Below, one piece after another: positions 8,745 through 17,833 of a stretch of 41,024 bases of DNA. This DNA comes from Ignavibacteriales bacterium (GTDB lineage: Bacteria > Bacteroidota > Ignavibacteria > Ignavibacteriales > Melioribacteraceae): contig QZJX01000112.1 of NCBI GenBank assembly GCA_003599395.1, positions 1 through 41,024 on the forward strand. Direction: 5' to 3'. The position numbers were made by a program, and so were the translations under genes. Under the pieces are notes generated by a model that did not search any database, was not told the DNA's origin, and was given only the letters and a program-made list of their open reading frames with translations. Position 1 is the first letter of the stretch. Every line of letters starts with the position of its first letter.

Positions 8745-9166
8745 TTTGAACTTCCTAAAAATATTTTGCGATGTCATTTCGTCAATTTATATTAAATAAA
8801 TTTCTTTTTCATTCTGCACCTCCTAAAATTATTTTTGAATCATGTTCTTCTTTTTCTCTTTACCTTCGGTAGCCATGAATGAGTATATATAGATATCAGC
8901 ATCTTTTTTACAAAATAACAAAATATTCATATAATTAAAATCAGTACAATTACTTAGTTCGTTAATATAAAAATCCTTTTTTGAAGTGTTTTTAATGGGG
9001 ATTATTTTTTACCCTTTTGGGGATGTTTTATCTCTTTTTGCGGTTTAATGTAATGTGTGTAGAAAATCTGTTTGTATAAAATAAGTTTTACGAACACACA
9101 TACCAATAGATAAAGTTCGAGGAAATGAGACAATAGTACTATTATCAAAATTGTATTTTACAAATT
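8745..9166. other. Long gene-free stretch between fbp and the T9SS gene pair
   Basis: About 420 AT-rich bases without a gene. It must hold the promoter for the minus-strand secreted-protein pair, but I find no convincing -35/-10 pair or Bacteroidota-type TTTG/TAnnTTTG promoter. Contents I can see: the orphan start at 8792-8824; a 15-codon minus-strand frame at 8829-8876 without a ribosome-binding site (probably chance); and short G/C runs near 9000-9025 (GGGG, CCC, GGGG) that stand out from the AT-rich context. No strong terminator hairpin for fbp was found. Confidence 0.5.
8792..8812 (-). other. Orphan translation start: strong ribosome-binding site and 6-codon ORF
   Basis: ATG at 8812 opens MKKKFI and stops at TAA 8794-8792. 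AGGAGGTG (plus-strand 8817-8824) sits at ideal spacing before it. The segment is a near-copy of the true start of the downstream gene at 8744, about 68 bp away, including flanking bases. It is either a leader mini-ORF or the scar of a duplication or deletion. Confidence 0.4.
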
Positions 9167-10198
9167 TTACCTTCCGGCTTCCATTTTCTCTTCTTCTTCA
9201 ATAAACTTCTCAACCAGTTCAACATCTTCTTTACTTCCGATATAAATCGGTACTCTTTGATGAAGTTCTGTAGGTTTCATTTCTAGAATTCGATTACCTT
9301 TTCCGTCGGTTGCTTTACCGCCGGCAGCTTCAACTATAAATGCCATTGGATTGCATTCATAAACCAATCGAAGTTTACCATTTGGATTACGCTTATCTCC
9401 CGGGTACATATAAACTCCACCATACAAAAGATTACGATGAATATCAGAAACCATTGATCCTATGTATCGCGCTTTGTAGGGTTTTTCGTGGTTATCCTGT
9501 GCTTGAAGATGTTTAATATATTTTTTTAATCCGGGATGCCAGTATTTATAGTTACCTTCATTAATGCTGTAGATAGCACCTCTTGATTTCGTTTCAATAT
9601 TTTCATGTGAAAGTAAGAATTCACCAAAAGCAGGATCAAGTGTAAAACCGAAAACTCCATGTCCCGCAGTGTAAACAAATATAGTACTCGAGCCATAAAC
9701 AATATATCCGGCTGCAACTTGATTATCACCTTTCTGCAAACAATCTTCCAATGTACCGGGACCCTCTTCACTTGGATCAATTCTTTTGTAGATCGAGAAT
9801 ATTGTTCCGATACTTACATTCGCATCAATGTTTGATGAACCATCAAGCGGATCAAATAGAATTACGTACTTACCAATTTTGTGTTTTTCCGGAATGTGAA
9901 TGATATCGGTTTCTTCCTCGGATGCCATAACGCAAAAATGTCCGGTGTGATCAAGAGCTCTAATTAATGTATCATGCGCAAACATATCAAGCTTTTTAAC
10001 TTGTTCGCCATGAACGTTTTCATCTCCGGTAAATCCAAGAATATCAGCCAGCCCGGCTTTGTTTACTTCAAGTGAAATTACTTTTGCCGCTAAACCGATT
10101 TGGTTAAGAATAGCCGAAAGTTCGCCAGTTGCCCCGGGATGAAGTTTTTCTCCTTCATCAATGTGCCTGGGCAAAGTCATGAAACGAGTTTTTGCCAT
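9167..10198 (-). CDS. fbp: Fructose-1,6-bisphosphatase, class I
   Basis: Removes the 1-phosphate from fructose 1,6-bisphosphate in gluconeogenesis, in the cytoplasm, with Mg2+. The 343-residue length is normal for class I. Metal-binding acidic residues appear in 'ASEEE' (93-97) and in the signature 'DPLDGSSNID' (116-125). The C-terminal 'ECNPMAFIVEAAGGKATDG' is the conserved metal/substrate block. GGAGG stands a few bases before the ATG. The gene follows the ABC exporter pair with a 15-nt gap, so it may be on the same transcript, although no functional link is evident. Confidence 0.97.
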   Translation of the reverse strand: MAKTRFMTLPRHIDEGEKLHPGATGELSAILNQIGLAAKVISLEVNKAGLADILGFTGDENVHGEQVKKLDMFAHDTLIRALDHTGHFCVMASEEETDIIHIPEKHKIGKYVILFDPLDGSSNIDANVSIGTIFSIYKRIDPSEEGPGTLEDCLQKGDNQVAAGYIVYGSSTIFVYTAGHGVFGFTLDPAFGEFLLSHENIETKSRGAIYSINEGNYKYWHPGLKKYIKHLQAQDNHEKPYKARYIGSMVSDIHRNLLYGGVYMYPGDKRNPNGKLRLVYECNPMAFIVEAAGGKATDGKGNRILEMKPTELHQRVPIYIGSKEDVELVEKFIEEEEKMEAGR

Positions 10199-10213
10199 TA
10201 TTTCCTCCCTGTA

Positions 10214-11998
10214 TTAAGAAGTTTTTACAACTTCCTGATCTTTGTATTGCAGCTGGTACAATTTATAATATATACCTTGTTTTGCGAGTAAGTCTTGGTG
10301 GGTTCCTATCTCTCTAATTTCGCCTTTGTGCATGACAATAATTTTATCAGCGTTTTGTATCGTTGATAATCTATGTGCTACAACTATTGATGTTCTTCCG
10401 ACTAATAATTTTTCAATCGCTTGTTGAATTAATATTTCCGATTCGGTATCAATGCTTGAAGTTGCTTCATCTAAAATAAGAACTTGCGGATTATAAGCCA
10501 AAGCTCTTGCAAAAGAAATTAATTGTTTTTGTCCCACACTTAATGTCGCACCTTTTTCCTTAACTTCTTCATCATATTTATTGGGTAATTTTTCAATAAA
10601 CTTATCCGCACCGACAAATTTAGCGGCCGCAATTACTTGTTCATCGGTTACATTAGGAGAACCTAAACTTATATTGGATTTGATCGTACCGGAAAAAAGA
10701 TAAACATCTTGCAATACTATTGAAATAAATTTTCTCAAATCTCGTTTATCTATTTCGGAAATATTCACTCCGTCAATAAGAATTTCACCTTTTTGAATAT
10801 CGTAAAAACGAGTGAGAATATTTATGATACTCGTTTTGCCAGCACCCGTGTGACCAACTAATGCAATTGTTTCACCAGGATTAATTTTTAACGAAATGTC
10901 TCGTAAAACATATTCATCGGGATTATAAGCGAACCAAACATTCTTGAATTCAATTTCACCCTTAACATTATTTAATTCTTTCGGATGATCGGGATTTTTA
11001 ACAAACGTTTCGTTATCGAGAAGTTTGAATATTCTTTCGGATGAAGCCATTGCCGTCTGCATAATATTATATTTTTCCGAGAGATCACGGATTGGACGGA
11101 AAAACATTTCGGTGTATTGAATAAAAGCGAATAACACACCTATGGTCATCGCATTTTGTACAACTTGTCCGCCGCCGTACCAGATGATCAAAGCGATTGC
11201 AAGTGAACTTAATATTTCCACAACCGGATAGAAAACAGCATAATAAAAAATTGAATCGATATTCGCTTTACGATGATCTGCATTAATATTAGAAAACTTT
11301 TTAAGTTCATCTTTCTCTTTGGAAAATATTTGTACAATGCTCATTCCGGTGACATGTTCTTGCATGTAAGAATTAAGTCTAGCTAAGTGAAATCTCACAT
11401 CTCTGTAAGCATCTCTGACTTTTCTTCGAAACAAGAAGGTTCCGTAAATTAAAATAGGAAGAACCGACAATGTTACAAGCGAAAGATCCCACGACATGAA
11501 GAACATAAAAATTAAAATCCAAAAGATGATAAAGATATCACTGAACACCATTACAATTCCTGATGAGAAAAGTTCGTTCAGTGCTTCAACATCGTTTGTT
11601 GTTCTTGTAACTAATCTCCCGATCGGAGTTTTGTCAAAGAATCTTAATGCTAACTTTTGAATATGTGAAAAGATTTTAACCCGAAGATCAAAAATTATTT
11701 TTTGACCCATCAATTGAGTATAGTAAGTCAAAAAATATTGGATGACCGATTGAATTAATAACGCACCGATCAATATTGCCGATATAAGTAGTAAACCATT
11801 ATAATCGCTCTCAACTATATAGTCATCGACAGCAATTTTTGTTAAATACGGACGAACCGGGCCGAGTGCGGCAACTACAATGTTTAATATAATTGCTATA
11901 ACGACATATTTCTTGTAAGGTTTAACGTAACCCAAAAGTCGTCGCATTAATTTGGAATCGTATGCTTTCCCTAATATTTCGTCGCCGGTTTCAATCAT
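10214..11998 (-). CDS. ABC exporter subunit with canonical catalytic Glu and LSVGQ signature
   Basis: 594-residue fused permease/ATPase of the MsbA/type IV exporter group. About six membrane helices occupy residues 30-310; the ATPase domain follows with Walker A 'GHTGAGKTS' (382-390), signature 'LSVGQ' (486-490), Walker B plus catalytic Glu in 'LILDE' (Glu511) and H-loop 'VVAHRLS'. The signature deviates from LSGGQ. The ATG lies 3 nt after the stop of the partner gene, which carries the complementary defect (Asp in place of the catalytic Glu). Together they fit a heterodimeric exporter with one working and one degenerate ATP site. Substrate (lipid or drug) cannot be told. Both subunits are probably co-translated. 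Confidence 0.92.
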   Translation of the reverse strand: MIETGDEILGKAYDSKLMRRLLGYVKPYKKYVVIAIILNIVVAALGPVRPYLTKIAVDDYIVESDYNGLLLISAILIGALLIQSVIQYFLTYYTQLMGQKIIFDLRVKIFSHIQKLALRFFDKTPIGRLVTRTTNDVEALNELFSSGIVMVFSDIFIIFWILIFMFFMSWDLSLVTLSVLPILIYGTFLFRRKVRDAYRDVRFHLARLNSYMQEHVTGMSIVQIFSKEKDELKKFSNINADHRKANIDSIFYYAVFYPVVEILSSLAIALIIWYGGGQVVQNAMTIGVLFAFIQYTEMFFRPIRDLSEKYNIMQTAMASSERIFKLLDNETFVKNPDHPKELNNVKGEIEFKNVWFAYNPDEYVLRDISLKINPGETIALVGHTGAGKTSIINILTRFYDIQKGEILIDGVNISEIDKRDLRKFISIVLQDVYLFSGTIKSNISLGSPNVTDEQVIAAAKFVGADKFIEKLPNKYDEEVKEKGATLSVGQKQLISFARALAYNPQVLILDEATSSIDTESEILIQQAIEKLLVGRTSIVVAHRLSTIQNADKIIVMHKGEIREIGTHQDLLAKQGIYYKLYQLQYKDQEVVKTS

Positions 11999-12001
11999 TA
12001 A

Positions 12002-13750
12002 TTATGATAATTCCTTTAGTTCTTCTTCCAATAATTGTTTGAAATGTAGATCAGCATAAATACCGCCGAGTGAAACAAGTTCATCATGATTTCCTTGTTC
12101 TTGAATTCTGCCGTTATGCAATACTAAAATCTTATCAGCATCTTTAACGGTGGAAATTCTATGGCTGACAATTATACTTGTTCTATCTTTCATGTATTCT
12201 TTTAACTGCTTTAAAATTTCTTCTTCGGTGTTTGTATCGACCGAAGAAAATGAATCGTCAAGTATGAGTATTTTAGGATCGATAGCTAATGCTCTTGCCA
12301 GACATGATCTTTGTTTTTGTCCGCCGGATAAAGTAATTCCTCTTTCACCGAGCATCGTTTCATAACCTTTAGGAAATCCTTCAACATCTTTATCAAGTTG
12401 AGATATTTTTGCAACGTGATTAACAAGTTCATCATTTCCGTTTTTTGTCCCGTAAAGAATATTATTTTTCAATGTATCCGAGAAAAGGAATGTTTCCTGC
12501 GGAACCAAACCAACATTTTGTCTTAATATCTTCAGCGGAATTTCTTTTATCTTATAACCGTCTATTAGAACATCACCGTTTGTTGCATCAAATAATCTTG
12601 GTATCAAATTAAGCAAAGTTGTTTTTCCTGAACCGGTTTTACCGATTATCGCAATTGTCTCTCCCGGCTCGATTGAAAAACTTATATTATCCAAAATATC
12701 CGGTAAATCATTTTTATATCTGAAAGAAACATTTTTAAATTCAATTCTGCCTTTAATTGAGTTTATAATTGTTCGTGTCGCTTTTGAGTCTTGAATTTCC
12801 AATTCTTCATGCAGAATTTTGATTAATCGCTTCATACTTGCAGAAGCTTGTTGAATGATATTCAAAATCCAGCCGAAAGCAATCATAGGCCAAATTAACA
12901 TTCCGAGAAAAATTACAAATGCGGAAATATCACCGAGAGTCAAAAGGTTTTCTATGACCATTCCACCGCCGGCCCAAACAACAATGATTACCGAAAGTCC
13001 GGCAATTGTATAAAGAATTGGCTGGAACAAAGCTTGAATTTTAACTTTGTCCATAGTTTTGTTGAGATAATCTTCACTCTGTTCTGTAAAATTTTTAATC
13101 TCTCCGTCTTCTCTTACATAAGATTTAATTACCCTAATTCCGGCAAAATTTTCTTGAGCTCTTGTTGTTAAATCCGAAAAGCTTTCTTGTATAAGCGTAA
13201 ACTTTTTATGAATCTTTTTACTCAATTGATAAACAAAGTAAGATAAAAACGGAAGCGGTATTAAAGTATAAAAAGTTAAGAGAGGACTTATTGTAATCAT
13301 AATTGCAATGATTATTATAAACTTCGAGACTGTATCAATGGAATACATAACTGCGGGGCCAACGTACATTCTCACAGCGCTGATATCGTTAGTAGCATGC
13401 GCCATTATATTTCCGGTGGAGTTATTTTGAAAATATCTGTGTGATAATTTTTGAATGTGAGCCCAAAAATCTTGACGTAAATCGTACTCAATTTCTCTAG
13501 ATACAACAATGATTGTTTGTCTAATTAAAAATCGGAATACCCCGGCGATAATTGCTGCGACAAATATTAGCAATCCATATTCGAATAATTTGTCGTACTG
13601 AACTTCCTGTTGAATTCCGTCAATTCCCTCTCTCAAAAATATTGGAATGAAGACTTGCGCGATGTTCGAGATGAGTATAAAGAGAACACCAAGAGCAAGT
13701 TTCTTTTTGTAACGAAGGAAGTATTTATTTAAATAAGATAAACTATCCAT
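12002..13750 (-). CDS. ABC exporter subunit with degenerate Walker B (Asp for Glu)
   Basis: 582 residues: six membrane helices (about 15-300), then the ATPase domain with Walker A 'GKTGSGKTT' (370-378), canonical signature 'LSGGQ' (474-478) and Walker B 'ILILDDS', where Asp499 stands at the catalytic Glu position. H-loop 'IVSHRIS' is intact. Pairing this Walker A/B with the LSVGQ of the downstream subunit gives a degenerate ATP site, while this LSGGQ pairs with the partner's intact Walker B. That asymmetry is known from heterodimeric exporters such as BmrCD and TM287/288. The gene starts 40 bp downstream of serS and lies 3 nt upstream of its partner. Confidence 0.92.
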   Translation of the reverse strand: MDSLSYLNKYFLRYKKKLALGVLFILISNIAQVFIPIFLREGIDGIQQEVQYDKLFEYGLLIFVAAIIAGVFRFLIRQTIIVVSREIEYDLRQDFWAHIQKLSHRYFQNNSTGNIMAHATNDISAVRMYVGPAVMYSIDTVSKFIIIIAIMITISPLLTFYTLIPLPFLSYFVYQLSKKIHKKFTLIQESFSDLTTRAQENFAGIRVIKSYVREDGEIKNFTEQSEDYLNKTMDKVKIQALFQPILYTIAGLSVIIVVWAGGGMVIENLLTLGDISAFVIFLGMLIWPMIAFGWILNIIQQASASMKRLIKILHEELEIQDSKATRTIINSIKGRIEFKNVSFRYKNDLPDILDNISFSIEPGETIAIIGKTGSGKTTLLNLIPRLFDATNGDVLIDGYKIKEIPLKILRQNVGLVPQETFLFSDTLKNNILYGTKNGNDELVNHVAKISQLDKDVEGFPKGYETMLGERGITLSGGQKQRSCLARALAIDPKILILDDSFSSVDTNTEEEILKQLKEYMKDRTSIIVSHRISTVKDADKILVLHNGRIQEQGNHDELVSLGGIYADLHFKQLLEEELKELS

Positions 13751-13790
13751 ATATTGAATTTACCGAGCTGCTATATCCTAAATTAATTTA

Positions 13791-15068
13791 CTAATCTATT
13801 ACTTTAAAGCCGGTATACTTTTGAAGAACTTCAGGCACAATAATTTTTCCTTCAGGAGTTTGATAGTTTTCTAAAATTGAAACCATCAATCTGCTTGTAG
13901 CCAATCCCGAACCGTTTAATGTGTGAAGGAATTCAACTTTTTTGTTCTCGGAATTTCTAAATCTAATGTTTGCCCTGCGAGCTTGAAAATCCTCAAAGTT
14001 ACTGCATGATGAAGCTTCCAACCATTTATTTTCGGCAGGTGACCAAGTTTCAATATCGTAACATTTTGCTGCCGCGAAACTTAAATCTCCCGAACATAAC
14101 ATTAAAATTCTATAAGGAACTTTTAATGCCTTTAAAATATCCTCGGCATCGTTAGTGATTTTTTCCAATTCATTATATGAAGTTTCCGGTTTAACAAGTT
14201 TCACCATTTCTACTTTATTGAATTGGTGAACTCTTAAAAATCCTTTTGATTCTTTTCCGTAAGAACCGGCTTCTCTTCTAAAGCATGCTGTATATCCAAC
14301 ATAGTTTATTGGTAATTGGTTCTCTTCCAAAATTTCACTTCTGTGCATATTGGTAATTGGAACTTCTGCGGTTGGAATTGTGAAAAGATCATCCTTCTCG
14401 GCATAGTACATATCTTCTTCCAACTTTGGAAGTTGACCTGTGCCGAACATCGATTCACGATTTACTAAAAGTGGCGGAATAATTTCGGTATATCCATGAT
14501 CATTAATATGAAGATCAAGCATGTAATTTATTAATGCTCTTTCAAGTTGTGCACCTTTTCCAACATAAACCGGGAATCCTGAACCGGTTATTTTTGCTCC
14601 TCTTTCGAAATCAAGGATTTTTAATTTTTTGCCAAGCTCTATATGGTCTAAAACTTTTCCTTCTGTCTTGAATGAAAATCCTTCCGGTGACCATTGTCTG
14701 ACTTCAACATTTTCTTCTGCGGATTTACAAACCGGAACTGAGTTGTGCGGCAAGTTCGGCAACCAGATCAGCAATTTGTGTAAATTTTCTTCAACTTCTG
14801 CTAACTGAGTATCAAGATCAGATATCATATCACCGACTCGTTTCATTTCAGCAATTTGTGCGGATGCATCACCACCGGATTTTTTTATTTGTCCGATTTG
14901 CTGTGATGCAGAATTTCTTTGAGCTTTCAAATCCTCTACTTGTGCTATGTAGCTTCTTCTTTTTTCATCAAGTTCCAGTACTTGATCTATTGTATCTTTT
15001 TCATTTTTATTTTTAATCCCCGTTTTTACAACTTCTGGATTCTCTCTAATAAACTTGATGTCTAACAT
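13791..15068 (-). CDS. serS: Seryl-tRNA synthetase
   Basis: Charges tRNA-Ser (and tRNA-Sec) with serine. The 425-residue protein has the N-terminal long coiled-coil arm (about residues 30-105, heptads such as 'KRRSYIAQVEDLKAQRNSA') that grips the long variable arm of tRNA-Ser, then the class II core with motif 2 'CFRREAGSYGKESKGFLRVH' and motif 3 'NGSGLATSRLMVSILE'. ATG at 15068 has AGGAG about 10 nt upstream. The gene follows leuS on the same strand across a 105-bp gap occupied by CACAAAG-type repeats. Confidence 0.98.
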   Translation of the reverse strand: MLDIKFIRENPEVVKTGIKNKNEKDTIDQVLELDEKRRSYIAQVEDLKAQRNSASQQIGQIKKSGGDASAQIAEMKRVGDMISDLDTQLAEVEENLHKLLIWLPNLPHNSVPVCKSAEENVEVRQWSPEGFSFKTEGKVLDHIELGKKLKILDFERGAKITGSGFPVYVGKGAQLERALINYMLDLHINDHGYTEIIPPLLVNRESMFGTGQLPKLEEDMYYAEKDDLFTIPTAEVPITNMHRSEILEENQLPINYVGYTACFRREAGSYGKESKGFLRVHQFNKVEMVKLVKPETSYNELEKITNDAEDILKALKVPYRILMLCSGDLSFAAAKCYDIETWSPAENKWLEASSCSNFEDFQARRANIRFRNSENKKVEFLHTLNGSGLATSRLMVSILENYQTPEGKIIVPEVLQKYTGFKVID

Positions 15069-15085
15069 TATAAACTATCTCCTGA

Positions 15086-15126
15086 TTTCTCAGTGGTTCT
15101 CCGTGTTTTCTCAGTGGTTCTCTGTG
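15086..15126. repeat. Two tandem 20-bp units, CACNGAG repeat family
   Basis: 15086-15105 (TTTCTCAGTGGTTCTCCGTG) and 15107-15126 differ at one base and follow each other at a 21-bp period. On the minus strand they read as CACNGAGAACCACTGAG units, the same style of CAC-N-RAG word as the CACAAAG repeats next to them. They lie in the leuS-serS gap just upstream of the serS ribosome-binding site. Confidence 0.7.
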
Positions 15127-15141
15127 TAACTTAACACACTA

Positions 15142-15175
15142 TCCACCACAAAGATCACAAAGGGTCACAAAGATT
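15142..15175. repeat. CACAAAG-type repeat without ORF (related to GxxExxY element ends)
   Basis: A 34-bp segment beginning CCACCACAAAG with three CACAAAG words at about 10-bp period. It matches the inverted repeats that bound the GxxExxY gene at 20266-20299 and 20668-20701 at roughly three quarters of positions. It ends at the leuS stop codon. With the tandem units at 15086-15126 it forms an ORF-less repeat island, as a deletion derivative or solo end would. Confidence 0.7.
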
Positions 15176-17651
15176 ACTTAACAACGATGTTATAAATTTT
15201 ATTTTTTACGTAGATCTCTTTTACAATTGTTTTGCCGGTTGTATGATGTGTCACTTTTTCTTCGGCAAATACTTTTTCTTTAATGAAGTCTTGTTCGCTA
15301 TCAACCGGACAATCAATCGCGGCTCTAAGTTTTCCGTTAACTTGAACTGCAATCGTAACTTTATCAACAACTAACGCATCTTGATCAACTTCAAACCAAA
15401 TATTTTCTTCGAAAATTGATTTTTCGTTTCCGAGTAAATTCCAGCATTCCTCACCAAGGTGTGGAGCTAACGGAGCTAACATTACCGATAATCTTTCTAA
15501 TGAGTAAGTCTGTAAATCGTCAGCACAATTTCCGAGATGTTTACTTAACTCATTAGCCAATTCCATTAAAACAGCAACAGCGGTATTAAACCGAAGATTT
15601 TCAACTTCATCAGAGAATTTATTGAGTGATTGATTTACTTTTTGATAAACTGATTTTTCATCTTCATTCAGTTCACTCATATTATATTTCTCTTTTGACG
15701 GATGAGATTTAGAAAATCCTGTTCTTTCGGTAATTAATTGATAAACTTTTTGAACAAATCTATCAACTCCGACAATTCCTTTATCACTCCAATCGCCGCC
15801 AAGATCATAAGGACCCATAAACATCAAATACATTCGGAATACATCCGATCCATAATTTTCAATAAATGAGTTTGGATTAACAACGTTTCCTTTTGACTTC
15901 GACATCTTTGCGCCGTTATTTGTAATTGTTCCTTGATGTCGCAGTTTTGCAAAAGGTTCATCGGTTTTCACCAATCCAATATCGCGTAAAAATTTGTGAA
16001 CGAACCGGGCATAAAGTAAATGCATAGTTGAATGTTCGGCACCGCCGACATACATATCAACCGGTTCCCATTTTTTTGCTAATTCGGGATCGAACATTCC
16101 CCCAGAAAATTTTGGATTTAAGTAACGCAAATAGTACCATGATGAATCAACAAAAGTATCCATGGTATCAACATCTCGTTTTGCAGCATCACCACACTTC
16201 GGACAAGTTGTATTTACAAAGTCTTCATTTTTTGCAAGAGGTGAACCGCCGTCAGGTTTAAACTCAACATCATAAGGAAGTTCTACTGGAAGTTTTTCTT
16301 CCGGAATAGGAACCTCGCCACAATTATCACAATAAACAATAGGAATCGGAGTTCCCCAATAACGTTGGCGGGAAATTAACCAATCACGTAATTTATAATT
16401 TACTTTGGCTCTACCTTTATCCTCTCTTTCAAGTTCTTCAGTAATTTGCTTTTTACCGTCAATTGAATTTCTACCCGTAAATTTACCTGAATTGACCATC
16501 ATGCCGGATTCTGTGTAAGCTTCCGTTAATTCATCATCTTCATTAGTATCGGGTTTTAAAATCACTTTTCTTATCGGTAGATTAAATTTCTTTGCAAATT
16601 CAAAATCTCTTTCATCATGTCCTGGAACTGCCATAACACATCCGGTTCCGTAGCTTGCAAGTACATAATCGGCAACCCAAATCGGAATTTTTTCATCATT
16701 AATTGGATTGATAGCAAAAGCTCCGGTAGGCACCCCGGTTTTTTCTTTTACTGTCGAAGTTCTTTCAATATCTGACAAACTCTGAATTGATTTTATGTAT
16801 TCATTAACTTTTTCTTTGTAATCTTCTGTTGTAATTTTTTCTACAAGTTCATTTTCAGGTGCAAGCACAACATAAGTTACACCGAATAACGTATCCGGAC
16901 GAGTCGTAAAAACGCTAAGATTTTGTTCGTGTCCTTCAATTTTAAAATCAATTTCGGTTCCGGTACTTTTTCCAATCCAATTCGTTTGCATCAACTTTGT
17001 TTTTTCGGGCCAATCAATTTTATTTAGACCGGAAAGTAATTCATCGGCATAATCAGTTATCTTAAAAAACCATTGAGTAAGATTCTTTTTTTCAACTTCT
17101 GTTCCGCATCGCTCGCAAGTTCCGTCTTGTTGAACTTGTTCGTTTGCCAAAACGGTATTGCATGAAGGACACCAATTAACAGGCGCATTTTTTCTATACG
17201 CTAATCCCTTATTATAAAGCTGCAAGAACAACCATTGATTCCATTTATAATATTCCGGGACACAAGTCATCAGTTCCGCATCCCAATCGTACATGCAGCC
17301 CATAGTTTTTAACTGTTCTCGTATATCTTTAATATTTTCTAAAGTTGAATCTTGAGGATGTACGCCTGTTTTAATTGCATAATTTTCTGCTGGAAGTCCG
17401 AATGCATCATAACCCATTGGTTCAAAAACATTGTAACCTTGCAATTTTTTGAAGCGAGCCCAAGAATCTGTGGGTCCGTAATTATACCAGTGACCAATGT
17501 GAAGTTTTGATCCGGACGGGTATATAAACATAACAAGTGTGTAGAGTTTCTTTTGATTGTTGGAGAGATCAGTCTTATAAACTTTCTTATCTTCCCAATA
17601 TTTTTGCCACTTAGCTTCGGTTTCAGTAAAAGGATAACGCATAGAATCCAT
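15174..17651 (-). CDS. leuS: Leucyl-tRNA synthetase
   Basis: Class I synthetase of about 825 residues from ATG 17651, the normal bacterial length. Motifs seen: 'HIGH' in 'GSKLHIGHWYNY', the Zn-binding 'CPSCNTVLANEQ' block with 'CERCG', the CP1 editing domain with 'TTRPDTLFGVTYVVLAPE', the 'YWGTPIP' segment, a second Cys pair region ('CPKCGD') and 'KMSKSKGNVV'. An in-frame extension to 17912 exists, but it lacks homology to the family and runs through the divergent promoter region, so I start at 17651 (17642 is also possible: 'MRYPFTETEAKWQKYW'). Upstream gene of the leuS-serS run; divergent from the S9 peptidase gene. Confidence 0.97.
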   Translation of the reverse strand: MDSMRYPFTETEAKWQKYWEDKKVYKTDLSNNQKKLYTLVMFIYPSGSKLHIGHWYNYGPTDSWARFKKLQGYNVFEPMGYDAFGLPAENYAIKTGVHPQDSTLENIKDIREQLKTMGCMYDWDAELMTCVPEYYKWNQWLFLQLYNKGLAYRKNAPVNWCPSCNTVLANEQVQQDGTCERCGTEVEKKNLTQWFFKITDYADELLSGLNKIDWPEKTKLMQTNWIGKSTGTEIDFKIEGHEQNLSVFTTRPDTLFGVTYVVLAPENELVEKITTEDYKEKVNEYIKSIQSLSDIERTSTVKEKTGVPTGAFAINPINDEKIPIWVADYVLASYGTGCVMAVPGHDERDFEFAKKFNLPIRKVILKPDTNEDDELTEAYTESGMMVNSGKFTGRNSIDGKKQITEELEREDKGRAKVNYKLRDWLISRQRYWGTPIPIVYCDNCGEVPIPEEKLPVELPYDVEFKPDGGSPLAKNEDFVNTTCPKCGDAAKRDVDTMDTFVDSSWYYLRYLNPKFSGGMFDPELAKKWEPVDMYVGGAEHSTMHLLYARFVHKFLRDIGLVKTDEPFAKLRHQGTITNNGAKMSKSKGNVVNPNSFIENYGSDVFRMYLMFMGPYDLGGDWSDKGIVGVDRFVQKVYQLITERTGFSKSHPSKEKYNMSELNEDEKSVYQKVNQSLNKFSDEVENLRFNTAVAVLMELANELSKHLGNCADDLQTYSLERLSVMLAPLAPHLGEECWNLLGNEKSIFEENIWFEVDQDALVVDKVTIAVQVNGKLRAAIDCPVDSEQDFIKEKVFAEEKVTHHTTGKTIVKEIYVKNKIYNIVVK

Positions 17652-17833
17652 ATGTTTATTTAAAAGAAACTGAAAATTATCAAATAAAGGGGGGTTTAGC
17701 AAGGAATGTAGGATGCAATAGATAAAGTCGAATTGAAAATTGAGCTTGAAATCAAAGAAATCTCGAAGTGAATTGTAATTATATTGTCCTTCAAGTATCT
17801 TTAAGATCAAAACTTTCCGAAAATTCGAGGTAA

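Noticed and set aside
8829-8876. 15-codon minus-strand ORF MATEGKEKKKNMIQK upstream of the orphan start
   Set aside because: No ribosome-binding site and no similarity to anything I recognise; likely chance in an AT-rich leader.
15086-15175. CRISPR array in the leuS-serS gap
   Set aside because: The repeats are short, nearly contiguous and lack unique spacers of regular length; they fit the CACAAAG repeat family.
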